This document shows positions 1-5,899 of a stretch of DNA of 7,567 bases, one piece after another. Position numbers and translations under genes: made by a program. Location of the stretch: contig JAIERC010000404.1 in assembly GCA_019747165.1 (NCBI GenBank), forward strand, positions 1-7,567, given 5' to 3'. Positions within the stretch are counted from its first letter, which is position 1. The number at the start of each line of letters is the position of its first letter. This stretch comes from Sphingomonas sp. GTDB lineage: Bacteria; Pseudomonadota; Alphaproteobacteria; Sphingomonadales; Sphingomonadaceae. The notes beneath the pieces are model-generated. The model was not told where the DNA came from and searched no databases. It was given only the letters and a program-made list of their open reading frames with translations.

Positions 1-156
1 CGCCTCAAGGCCGTGCCCATCATCATGATCACCTCGCGCACGGCAGAGAAGCACCGCAACTATGCGGCCGAAATCGGCGTGAATCACTATCTGGGCAAGC
101 CGTACGATGAAGACGAGCTGCTGGCCAAGATCGCCAGCTTTACCAGCGGAGCTTAG
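1..156 (+). CDS. C-terminal end of a CheY-like receiver domain, probably of a ChpA/PilL-type hybrid CheA kinase (5' end outside window)
   Basis: The frame is open from base 1 to a TAG at 154-156 and gives 51 residues. The segment VPIIMITSRTAEKH is the fourth beta strand of a receiver domain with the conserved Ser/Thr, and YLGKPYDEDELL carries the invariant Lys-Pro followed by the last helix. These elements place it as the final third of a phospho-accepting REC domain. The wording of this stretch (SRT.EKH, EIGV, GKPY) is what I associate with the C-terminal receiver of the large CheA-like hybrid kinases that control type IV pilus twitching (ChpA/PilL); that identity is inferred from pattern memory. 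The phosphorylated Asp and the rest of the protein lie outside the window. It converges on the ligase gene, and the two stop codons overlap. A stand-alone response regulator is the main alternative. Confidence 0.8.
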   Translation, partial: RLKAVPIIMITSRTAEKHRNYAAEIGVNHYLGKPYDEDELLAKIASFTSGA

Positions 157-1394
157 GCACCGGTAGGAGAAGTTGGGGAGCAACGGCGCATCGTCAACCA
201 TGCGCCCAGAGGCATTACCGCCAGCAGCGCAATCTCATGGTGGAGTGAGGTATTGAACAGCCCCGATGCCATGACGACGACCCATGCTGCCAGGCTACCC
301 CCCCAGGCCGCCCAGATATAGGCGTCGTCTATCGACTTTGGGCGATGCCTGAGCAGCATCCCAAAACACGCCAGCAAAGCAGCAAAGAATACGCCACCGC
401 CAACCCAGCCACGCTCTGCCAGAGTATTAAAGTAAAGGCTGTGCGCATGGGTCTTCCCGACATACTTGGCCGGGTCATAGGTCTTTCCGGCTTTGCTTAC
501 TTGATCGGCAATTGCAGCATCATTGACCTTGCCAAAATTGCCCATACCAGCACCAAATATGGGAAATATGTTGGCGACCACAACAGCACGGCGCCATATC
601 GTGTCGCGATGCGACAAAGGATCGTTCACCTTTATATATAGGCGCTGTTTCTCTACAACGCGGATGTTGCCGACAAACGCCACTGCCGCAACTGCGAATA
701 GCGCAATGACCATTGCCAGCAATGGGCGCTTTGATTTCGGCAACCAGCCTATCCCCAGCACAATGGGAACCAGCAGAGCCGCACCGATAGCGCCACGACT
801 GGAGCCGATCAATAAGCTGGCGAACACAAGCAACAAAATCAGAAACACCAGGCCTCGCAGTGCAGCCGACCAAGCGGCCCAAAAGGCCAGCAGCGCCGCC
901 AACAAAATGCCACACAAAATTGCCAGATACATCGCTGTGTGATTTACATGGCCGACCGAATATAGCTCTAGGAACATGCGCTCTTTAGTACCAAAATGCA
1001 GCCAGGCGCCATACCCCAAGGTCAGAATCGTGCTAAAGACCAACACCACGCTTACCTGCAACCACTGCTTTTTTTCGTACCCTGAGCGGCTCAAGCACCA
1101 CAAAAACAGCAAGTAGCGGGTGACATCACCGAAACCTTTCCACTCAGCTCCGTGCATGCCGGCAAATATTGTGCCGCTGAGCGTACTCACCCATAGTCCG
1201 GCGATTACCGTATCGACCATCCCCCACCGCCCACCATAGCCGCCCTCCTTGAAACAGCGCACTAACCAGAGTATGAAAAAGGCCGCTAGAAAGAAATTCT
1301 TGGGGGCCTCCAGCATTGGCAGGAATAGCGCCACTCCAAGTAGACAGCCAAACTCAAACTTTCTCAGGATAGAAGCATGCTTCAAAGGACTCAT
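153..1394 (-). CDS. waaL: O-antigen ligase family integral membrane protein (WaaL-like)
   Basis: A polytopic inner-membrane protein that by family transfers undecaprenyl-diphosphate-linked glycan to lipid A-core on the periplasmic side. From the ATG at 1392-1394 it has 413 residues, usual for the family. About ten to twelve hydrophobic segments are visible, with one large hydrophilic loop at roughly residues 243-325. Family-type residues include Arg200 in IGSSRGA, Arg263 in SHRDTIW, and His316/His318 in the THAHSLYFNTLAERG motif of the large loop, which matches the essential His of WaaL-type ligases. The frame can be extended five codons to a GTG at 1407-1409, but no ribosome site precedes that, while GAG lies just before the ATG, so I prefer the ATG. 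It sits downstream of msbA on the same strand across a 218-base gap and may have its own promoter. The gene looks more AT-rich than its neighbours. A Wzy polymerase or a protein O-oligosaccharyltransferase is possible, since all share this domain; the msbA/core context favours a ligase. Confidence 0.82.
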   Translation of the reverse strand: MSPLKHASILRKFEFGCLLGVALFLPMLEAPKNFFLAAFFILWLVRCFKEGGYGGRWGMVDTVIAGLWVSTLSGTIFAGMHGAEWKGFGDVTRYLLFLWCLSRSGYEKKQWLQVSVVLVFSTILTLGYGAWLHFGTKERMFLELYSVGHVNHTAMYLAILCGILLAALLAFWAAWSAALRGLVFLILLLVFASLLIGSSRGAIGAALLVPIVLGIGWLPKSKRPLLAMVIALFAVAAVAFVGNIRVVEKQRLYIKVNDPLSHRDTIWRRAVVVANIFPIFGAGMGNFGKVNDAAIADQVSKAGKTYDPAKYVGKTHAHSLYFNTLAERGWVGGGVFFAALLACFGMLLRHRPKSIDDAYIWAAWGGSLAAWVVVMASGLFNTSLHHEIALLAVMPLGAWLTMRRCSPTSPTGA

Positions 1395-1612
1395 TTGTTC
1401 TCGACTCACGGCAGGATAGAGATTTTGGTTTAATGGTTAAGGAAAGGCTTCATGACCCTTATGTCAAAGGCGGGTATCGCAAAAGATCACTCCATACCAG
1501 CGGCCACATCTCTCTAAAGCGGCGCCAACTGGAAGCACATTCACACATTCAGTTGAGTGCTGCTCATATCGGACCGCCTAAGTCAGCAGGGCTTGCACTA
1601 CTGTCGACACGC
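1395..1612. other. Intergenic gap between msbA and the ligase gene
   Basis: No convincing gene is present; the minus strand has only tiny reading frames of 8 to 16 codons. The stretch appears more AT-rich than the genes around it. A perfect TTGACA reads on the minus strand at 1467-1462, pointing at the ligase gene, but the hexamers 16 to 18 bases downstream (such as TTCCTT) are poor -10 boxes, so a promoter is only suggested. I see no hairpin with a T tail after the msbA stop, so read-through from msbA is possible. Confidence 0.4.
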
Positions 1613-3427
1613 TCAAGAAAGTGGAATCGAATGGGTATCGTTTTCCTCAGCCTTCTGCGTGCTGTGCAGGCGGGCATATGCGCCGTCTGCGCGGGCAAGC
1701 AGCTCAATGTGGCGGCCTTCCTCCACCTTGCGGCCATGGCTGAGGACAACAATTCGATCTGCTCGCTCGATCGTTGTAAGTCGATGTGCGATCACAAGCG
1801 TCGTCCGCCCTTGCATCAGGCGATCCAGCGCTGTTTGCACCAGACGCTCCGACTCTGCGTCCAAGGCCGAAGTGGCCTCATCGAGAATCAGGATAGGTGC
1901 GTCCTTGAGAATGGCGCGCGCAATTGCCAGACGCTGACGTTGCCCACCCGAAAGCCGGTTGCCATTCTCCCCGATCACAGTGTCAAACCCCTCAGGCAAG
2001 GCACGGATGAAGTCAAGAGCATTGGCTGCTGTCGCGGCAGCCTCGATCTCGGCCTGACTGGCATCGGCTTTTGCACCGTAAGCGATATTCGCGGCGACGG
2101 TGTCGTCAAATAGCAGCGTTTCCTGGGACACAATCGCGATCTGCTTGCGCAAGCTTTCGAGACGCATTTCGCCTGCGGGGATGCCATCAACCAGAATACT
2201 GCCGCTGGTCGGTAGATGGAAGCGGGGGAGGAGCCCTGCCAGTGTCGTCTTGCCGCTCCCAGAGGCGCCTACAAGCGCAACGGTCTCGCCTGGCGCCATC
2301 TTCAGATCCAGCTTCGACAACGCCAGTCTCTCCGCATTCGGATAGCGAAAGCTCACCTCCCGGAACTCGACCTCGCCCCTGATCCGGACTATGTCGACCG
2401 TGCCGGGATCAGGCTCGCCTGGAATATCTAGCAGCTCGAACACACTTTCAGCTGCCGCCAAGCCTTTTTGCAGGGGGACATTGACGCCAGCCAAGCCGCG
2501 CAGCGGTGCCAGCAGCATCAGCATTGCGACAATAAAGGACACAAAGTCGCCCGGTGTTGCCTTGTTCTGCGCCGCCTGTAGCAATGCCAGGTAGACAACG
2601 ACGGCTATCGCGATGGAAACAAAAACATGCACCAGCGGGGAACCCGCTGAAGCAGCGATGGCAGTACGCATGCCATACCCGCGCATCTGGTCATTGACGC
2701 GGGCGAAGCGGCGGCTTTCCTGCTGCTCCCCGCCGAAGATCTTCAGCACCTTCTGGCACAGGATGGACTCCTGCAAGGCTTGGGTCATCACCCGCAAGCC
2801 GCTTTGTGAAGCACGGCTCATATTGCGCAGGCGATTGCCTATGATCTTGGTCACCCAGGCAATAAAAGGCGCCACCAGCAGCGTTACTGCAGTCAGCAGC
2901 GGATTCAAGTACAAAAGATAGGCCAGCAGTCCGACCATGGTGAGGGACTCCCGCACAATGGTGACCCCGGCAGTCGTGGCAGCGTTACCGATGTTATTGA
3001 CGTCGCTGGTAATACGCGTCACCAGGCTGGCCGATGGATGCTGTTCAAAATAGCTCATCGGCAGACGCACCAGATGATCGAACATGCGCTGGCGCAAATC
3101 GTTGATGACGCGGTTCTGTACCCAGGCCATGGCATAGCCAGCAAAGAAGGTCGTAATCCCGCGCACCACGAAGAGCCCGACGATAAGCAGAGGCACCGCC
3201 CAGGGCGCACGCTGAATCAGGCTGTCACTAACGCTGCCATCCGATCTCGGCATGAAGCCATTGTCGATCAATGGCTTGATTAGCGCCGGCAGGATGGGTT
3301 CCATCAGCCCGGCCACAGCACTCAGCAACAGCCCCAGCGCCAGCATCTTCCAATACGGGCGAACGAACGTCAGCAGGCGCAGATACAGCTCACGACTGGA
3401 AGGGGCAGAGGATTTAACTGACGTCAT
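1613..3427 (-). CDS. msbA: MsbA-type lipid A-core flippase, ABC exporter with fused permease and ATPase
   Basis: A half-transporter that works as a homodimer in the inner membrane and flips lipid A-core from the cytoplasmic to the periplasmic leaflet using ATP. Its 604 residues are close to the usual MsbA length. Residues 1-325 form the six-helix type IV exporter domain, with the typical first coupling segment (NDLRQRMFDHLVRLPMSYFE, about 109-128). Residues 350-590 form the nucleotide-binding domain: Walker A GASGSGKT at 387-394, Q-loop Gln435, signature LSGGQ at 492-496, Walker B ILILDE at 512-517, D-loop SALD at 520-523 and H-loop His548. All catalytic motifs are intact. The ATG at 3425-3427 is the first Met; no strong ribosome site is seen. 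It follows the GT4 gene by 48 bases, a gap that holds a hairpin with a TATAAT loop. A general lipid or drug exporter of the same subfamily is the alternative, but the flanking core glycosyltransferases and ligase support MsbA. Confidence 0.93.
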   Translation of the reverse strand: MTSVKSSAPSSRELYLRLLTFVRPYWKMLALGLLLSAVAGLMEPILPALIKPLIDNGFMPRSDGSVSDSLIQRAPWAVPLLIVGLFVVRGITTFFAGYAMAWVQNRVINDLRQRMFDHLVRLPMSYFEQHPSASLVTRITSDVNNIGNAATTAGVTIVRESLTMVGLLAYLLYLNPLLTAVTLLVAPFIAWVTKIIGNRLRNMSRASQSGLRVMTQALQESILCQKVLKIFGGEQQESRRFARVNDQMRGYGMRTAIAASAGSPLVHVFVSIAIAVVVYLALLQAAQNKATPGDFVSFIVAMLMLLAPLRGLAGVNVPLQKGLAAAESVFELLDIPGEPDPGTVDIVRIRGEVEFREVSFRYPNAERLALSKLDLKMAPGETVALVGASGSGKTTLAGLLPRFHLPTSGSILVDGIPAGEMRLESLRKQIAIVSQETLLFDDTVAANIAYGAKADASQAEIEAAATAANALDFIRALPEGFDTVIGENGNRLSGGQRQRLAIARAILKDAPILILDEATSALDAESERLVQTALDRLMQGRTTLVIAHRLTTIERADRIVVLSHGRKVEEGRHIELLARADGAYARLHSTQKAEENDTHSIPLS

Positions 3428-3447
3428 CGGCGGGCGGAGCCTGTCTT

Positions 3448-3472
3448 GGAGCCGAGATTATACTCGGCCTCC
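3448..3472 (-). promoter_or_regulatory. Inverted repeat with a perfect TATAAT loop ahead of msbA
   Basis: GCCGAG (3451-3456) and CTCGGC (3463-3468) form a perfect six-base stem around ATTATA, which reads TATAAT on the minus strand (3462-3457). With one bulged C the stem extends by GGA/TCC to 3448-3472. As a -10 box it would start transcription about 23 bases before the msbA ATG. No good -35 hexamer and no TGn extension is present at 16 to 18 bases, and no T run follows, so it is neither a textbook promoter nor a textbook terminator. It could serve msbA independently of the upstream glycosyltransferase genes. Confidence 0.4.
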
Positions 3473-3475
3473 CTT

Positions 3476-4615
3476 TCAGGCCGGGCGCCTGCTTGCGGCC
3501 AGCAGTTGCGCATAGAGGGACTGAAGACGTGCCGCCATATCTGCCCTCCCCATCCCGGAAACGCATGCGCGTGCATGCTGCTCCAGGGTCTGGCGATCGG
3601 CCGCCAGCAGCATATCCAGTGCCTGCGCCTGCGCCGCCGGATCCAGCGCATCGCAGACGCGACCGCAATCACTGCCCCGCAGCGCTTCCGCAGCACCGCA
3701 TGTCTCACTGGTCATGACCGGCAAGCCGCAAGCCAGCGCCTCAAGTACCACGTTAGGAAAAGGATCGTAGAGCGTAGGGAGGGCAAACACGTCGGCCACT
3801 CCGTACCATGGGCGCACGTCCTGCTGAGGACCAACCAGATGCACGCGGCTCGCAATACCCAGGCGCTCGGCCATGGCTTGTATGCGCCGGGCATGCTTGT
3901 CCCTGCCGACAATAATGGCCACTGCATTCTTGTGCTGCAGGTGCGTCATCGCCTGCAGTAGCTGCGGCACCCCTTTACGCGCGAACCCCGAACCCACATA
4001 AAGGACGACAGGCACATCTTCGGCAATGCCCAGACGGGCGCGCATCTCGGTCCGATGCACGACTTTGAGGCCCGGATTGAAGTAATCGAGGTCGACGCCG
4101 TTGTGAACCACATGGAGCTTTTCCGGTTCGAGGCCAAAGCGCGCCGCTATATCGTCGCTCACCATCTGCGAATTGCAGATCACGGCGCGTAGTGCGGGAT
4201 GAAGAAACATACGGCGCTCGGCGGCACAAATATACCGATGCCAAGGGTGCCAGCGGTACAGCCAACGCTGCAGAACACTTTGCTGGCGGCCCCGCAGCTC
4301 CAGCCACGTCGCATGCACACCGTCCCCGGCACGAAAGATATCGCAGCCAGGAATGCGCTCATGACTTTGCACTAGGTCGAATTCGCCGCTGGCGACCACT
4401 TTCTGGACTGCCGCAGCAAAGCCGGCATCACGCCACAGACGGCCCAGATAGAACGGATTGCAAATCCTCGCCGCGTGTTTTGTGCCACTTTGCCAACGGC
4501 GCGTCACGATGGTGACCGAAAGATCATCCCGCGCCAGTGCGGATAGTGCGCGCTCGACAAATCGCTCGGCGCCACCATAAGGCGTGTAGCTTTGACGCAC
4601 AATCGCCAGTTTCAT
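3476..4615 (-). CDS. waaG: GT4-family LPS core glycosyltransferase, WaaG (RfaG)-like
   Basis: A cytoplasmic, membrane-associated retaining transferase of the GT-B fold; WaaG adds the first glucose of the outer core to inner-core heptose from UDP-glucose, though the sugar used here is not known. From the ATG at 4613-4615 it has 379 residues, normal for the family. The N-terminal domain has the glycine motif YTPYGGAERF (10-19) and the segment SHERIPGCDIFRAGDG (84-99), which lines up with the MPGLDVY region I recall from E. coli WaaG. The C-terminal domain has VGSGFARKGV (207-216, phosphate-binding Arg/Lys) and YDPFPNVVLEALACGLPV (283-300). The usual EX7E motif is here D284-x7-E292, a conservative change at the first acid. 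The ATG shares ATGA with the upstream stop codon, typical of translational coupling, so I reject the TTG five codons earlier. Donor and acceptor remain inferred. Confidence 0.85.
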   Translation of the reverse strand: MKLAIVRQSYTPYGGAERFVERALSALARDDLSVTIVTRRWQSGTKHAARICNPFYLGRLWRDAGFAAAVQKVVASGEFDLVQSHERIPGCDIFRAGDGVHATWLELRGRQQSVLQRWLYRWHPWHRYICAAERRMFLHPALRAVICNSQMVSDDIAARFGLEPEKLHVVHNGVDLDYFNPGLKVVHRTEMRARLGIAEDVPVVLYVGSGFARKGVPQLLQAMTHLQHKNAVAIIVGRDKHARRIQAMAERLGIASRVHLVGPQQDVRPWYGVADVFALPTLYDPFPNVVLEALACGLPVMTSETCGAAEALRGSDCGRVCDALDPAAQAQALDMLLAADRQTLEQHARACVSGMGRADMAARLQSLYAQLLAASRRPA

Positions 4616-5685
4616 AGCAGCTGATGGCAAGCTGCCAGCACCTTGGCGACTGGCAGTGTGACTAGGCAGTCACTCACTTCGCTACCACCGCATCCGGGCA
4701 TGTCGCAGGGGCGGCAGGGATGCTTGTCGCTGCTGACAATCACATGCGCCCCCCCCCAAGGCGCCCACTCCTTGTCTTTGGTCGGCCCAAACAGCGCAAC
4801 GACAGGCGTGGCCACCGCAGCAGCAATATGCATGGGCGCCGAATCGACGCCAACAAACAGTCGTGCACGCGAAATCAAAGCCGCCATTTCGCGCAGATTC
4901 AGCTGGCCCGAAAGATCTACCCAGTCCGACCTTGAACGAGCCCGAATATTGGCAATCATGGCGCGCTCACGTGCATCCGGTGCACCGGTCATCACGATGC
5001 GATGTCCTTCCTCACTCAGCGCGTCGACCAGCTCAGCCATCTGCTCGGCAGGCCAGCACTTGAAGAACCATCGCGAACCCGGATGTACGTGGATAAAGCC
5101 CCCCTGAACCCCTACCTCCTCCAGCAAGCGAGCGATACGCGCTTCGGCCCCGGCCCCGGGGACCATGCACAGACGTTTATCCTGATCGGACGGGTGCCAC
5201 CCAAGACGCCGCAGCGCATCCAGGTTCATCTCGACGGTGTGTCGAATTGTCCGTTGCGGGATAGAGAATTGATGAGTAAACGCATTCCGCCACCAGCGTC
5301 CCGGTCGCTTGGGCGCAACTGCCCAGCGCGGCGCCATCAGCCGCGTCATCCAGGCACCGCGTGGATGATCGGTCAGATGCACGACCAAATCATAGCGCCG
5401 CTGCCTCAAGGCACGTATCAGGCGCCATTCTCTGCCAAGCCCCTCGAACCAGCCCTTCCTCTTACCCCGAACGATCCCATGTAACTGGGCGATGGCTGGA
5501 TGCCCCTCCAGCATGGGCATGGTTTCGGCATACACCAGCGCATCAATCTCGACTCCTGGTATGGCTGCTTTCAATGCTGTGAAGACGGGACTGGTCAATA
5601 GCACATCGCCGTGGTGGCGTAGTTTGATCACCAGCACGCGCCGGACCTCGGCAAAAGGAATCGCATCATCTAGCATGGGCGCCAT
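4612..5685 (-). CDS. waaQ: GT9-family lipopolysaccharide heptosyltransferase, WaaQ (heptosyltransferase III)-like
   Basis: A GT-B inverting transferase of the ADP-heptose:LPS heptosyltransferase family, acting at the cytoplasmic face on the inner core. At 357 residues it is a normal length. Family landmarks are the N-terminal IKLRHHGDVLLTSPV (20-34) with catalytic-type Asp27, the donor-binding HPGSRWFFKCWP (201-212) with Lys209, and GVDSAPMHIAAA (279-290) with Asp281, followed by LFGPT. A cysteine group near the end (Cys324, 327, 332, 340) is a feature I associate with the heptosyltransferase III branch rather than WaaC/WaaF. Codons 310-313 contain a run of nine G (plus-strand C at 4749-4757), a potential slippage site. 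The ATG at 5683-5685 overlaps the TAA of a short open segment (TAATG); another ATG lies three codons in. The stop overlaps the next gene's start (ATGA). No strong ribosome site is seen. WaaF-like activity cannot be excluded. Confidence 0.88.
   Translation of the reverse strand: MAPMLDDAIPFAEVRRVLVIKLRHHGDVLLTSPVFTALKAAIPGVEIDALVYAETMPMLEGHPAIAQLHGIVRGKRKGWFEGLGREWRLIRALRQRRYDLVVHLTDHPRGAWMTRLMAPRWAVAPKRPGRWWRNAFTHQFSIPQRTIRHTVEMNLDALRRLGWHPSDQDKRLCMVPGAGAEARIARLLEEVGVQGGFIHVHPGSRWFFKCWPAEQMAELVDALSEEGHRIVMTGAPDARERAMIANIRARSRSDWVDLSGQLNLREMAALISRARLFVGVDSAPMHIAAAVATPVVALFGPTKDKEWAPWGGAHVIVSSDKHPCRPCDMPGCGGSEVSDCLVTLPVAKVLAACHQLL
4749..4757 (-). repeat. Nine-base G homopolymer inside the heptosyltransferase gene
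   Basis: The plus strand shows nine consecutive C, so the coding strand reads T-G9-CG, encoding Trp310-Gly-Gly-Ala313. It is the longest homopolymer I see in the window. Removing one G gives an in-frame TGA three codons after the run (4742-4740). Adding one G leads to a TAG at 4684-4682. Either change would remove the cysteine-rich C terminus. Homopolymeric G tracts in LPS transferase genes drive phase variation in other bacteria; whether this one varies is not shown by a single sequence. Confidence 0.75.
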
Positions 5686-5804
5686 TATGCCAGAGCGCGG
5701 CAGACCATCGACCGGAAACCGCGCAGTGGAGGGCGGTCAGCCAATAATCGCCCCAACAGTTTCCTGCCCAGGTCGAACTCAACTTCGGGATGAAGAAAGG
5801 GCGG
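5685..5804 (-). pseudogene. Short coding-like open segment fused to the heptosyltransferase start by TAATG; gene remnant or leader peptide
   Basis: On the minus strand, 39 codons are open between a TAG at 5807-5805 and a TAA at 5687-5685. The translation contains EVEFDLGRKLLGRLLADRPP followed by an Arg-rich tail ending in CRALA, an amphipathic Leu/Arg pattern that looks like a real protein C terminus rather than a shadow frame. Its TAA shares a base with the next ATG (TAATG), typical of coupled genes. No ATG starts it near the 5' end. A TTG at 5756-5754, preceded five bases upstream by AGGA, could start a 23-residue peptide. It may be the eroded end of a gene that once headed the operon, a small coupled leader, or chance. 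I do not recognise the family. Confidence 0.3.
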
Positions 5805-5834
5805 CTAGCAGCGAGACAACGACAGGCATGGAGA

Positions 5835-5860
5835 ATAAGCGCATCCATGGCTTAGCTTAT
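5835..5860. repeat. Inverted repeat ATAAGC-N14-GCTTAT overlapping the -10 box
   Basis: The arms at 5835-5840 and 5855-5860 are perfect inverted copies and start 20 bases apart, about two helical turns. The right arm overlaps the first bases of the candidate -10 box at 5858-5863. The spacer contains the palindrome CCATGG. This geometry fits an operator for a dimeric repressor; no regulator gene for it is in the window. Six-base arms can also occur by chance. Confidence 0.3.
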
Positions 5861-5863
5861 AAT
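5858..5863 (+). promoter_or_regulatory. Perfect -10 box (TATAAT) for the plus-strand glycosyltransferase gene
   Basis: TATAAT lies 36 bases before the ATG at 5900, predicting a transcript leader of about 30 bases. There is no recognisable -35 hexamer at 16 to 18 bases upstream and no TGn extension, so an activator may be required. Its position downstream of the alternative ATG at 5828 supports 5900 as the true start. Confidence 0.45.
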
Positions 5864-5899
5864 TGGCTCCAAATTTCCTTTCCCCATAACACCCTCTAC

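Larger units (their letters stand above)
5686..5899. promoter_or_regulatory. Divergent intergenic region between the LPS operon and the glycosyltransferase-kinase pair
   Basis: This 214-base stretch separates the oppositely oriented heptosyltransferase and GT-A-like genes and must hold the start signals for both unless transcription enters from outside. On the plus strand there is a perfect -10 box and an inverted repeat (listed separately). On the minus strand I find no convincing -35/-10 pair; the right half is AT-rich, and its TTATAA can be read from either strand. The left half is occupied by the short minus-strand open segment. Confidence 0.5.

Noticed and set aside
1439..1467. Full sigma-70 promoter for the ligase gene based on TTGACA at 1467-1462
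   Set aside because: No acceptable -10 hexamer at 16 to 18 bases; kept only as a note on the intergenic gap.
1433..2113. 226-codon plus-strand open frame across the msbA 3' end
   Set aside because: It is mostly antisense to the ATPase domain of msbA, whose Walker B, signature and H-loop motifs are intact; the plus-strand translation shows no domain.
3446..3961. 171-codon plus-strand open frame over the GT4 gene
   Set aside because: Antisense to conserved GT4 motifs and without recognisable features.
4643..5107. 154-codon plus-strand open frame within the heptosyltransferase gene
   Set aside because: Antisense shadow of a well-supported GT9 gene, rich in Ser, Pro and Arg as expected for a reverse-strand reading.
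5666..5848. 60-codon minus-strand ATG frame upstream of and overlapping the heptosyltransferase start
   Set aside because: Unusual Trp/Cys-rich composition; the other minus-strand frame ending in TAATG is more protein-like.
5492..5899. 136-codon in-frame extension of the plus-strand glycosyltransferase
   Set aside because: Most of it lies antisense to the heptosyltransferase and its translation has no protein-like pattern; the perfect -10 box at 5858 lies inside it, so ATG 5900 is a better start.
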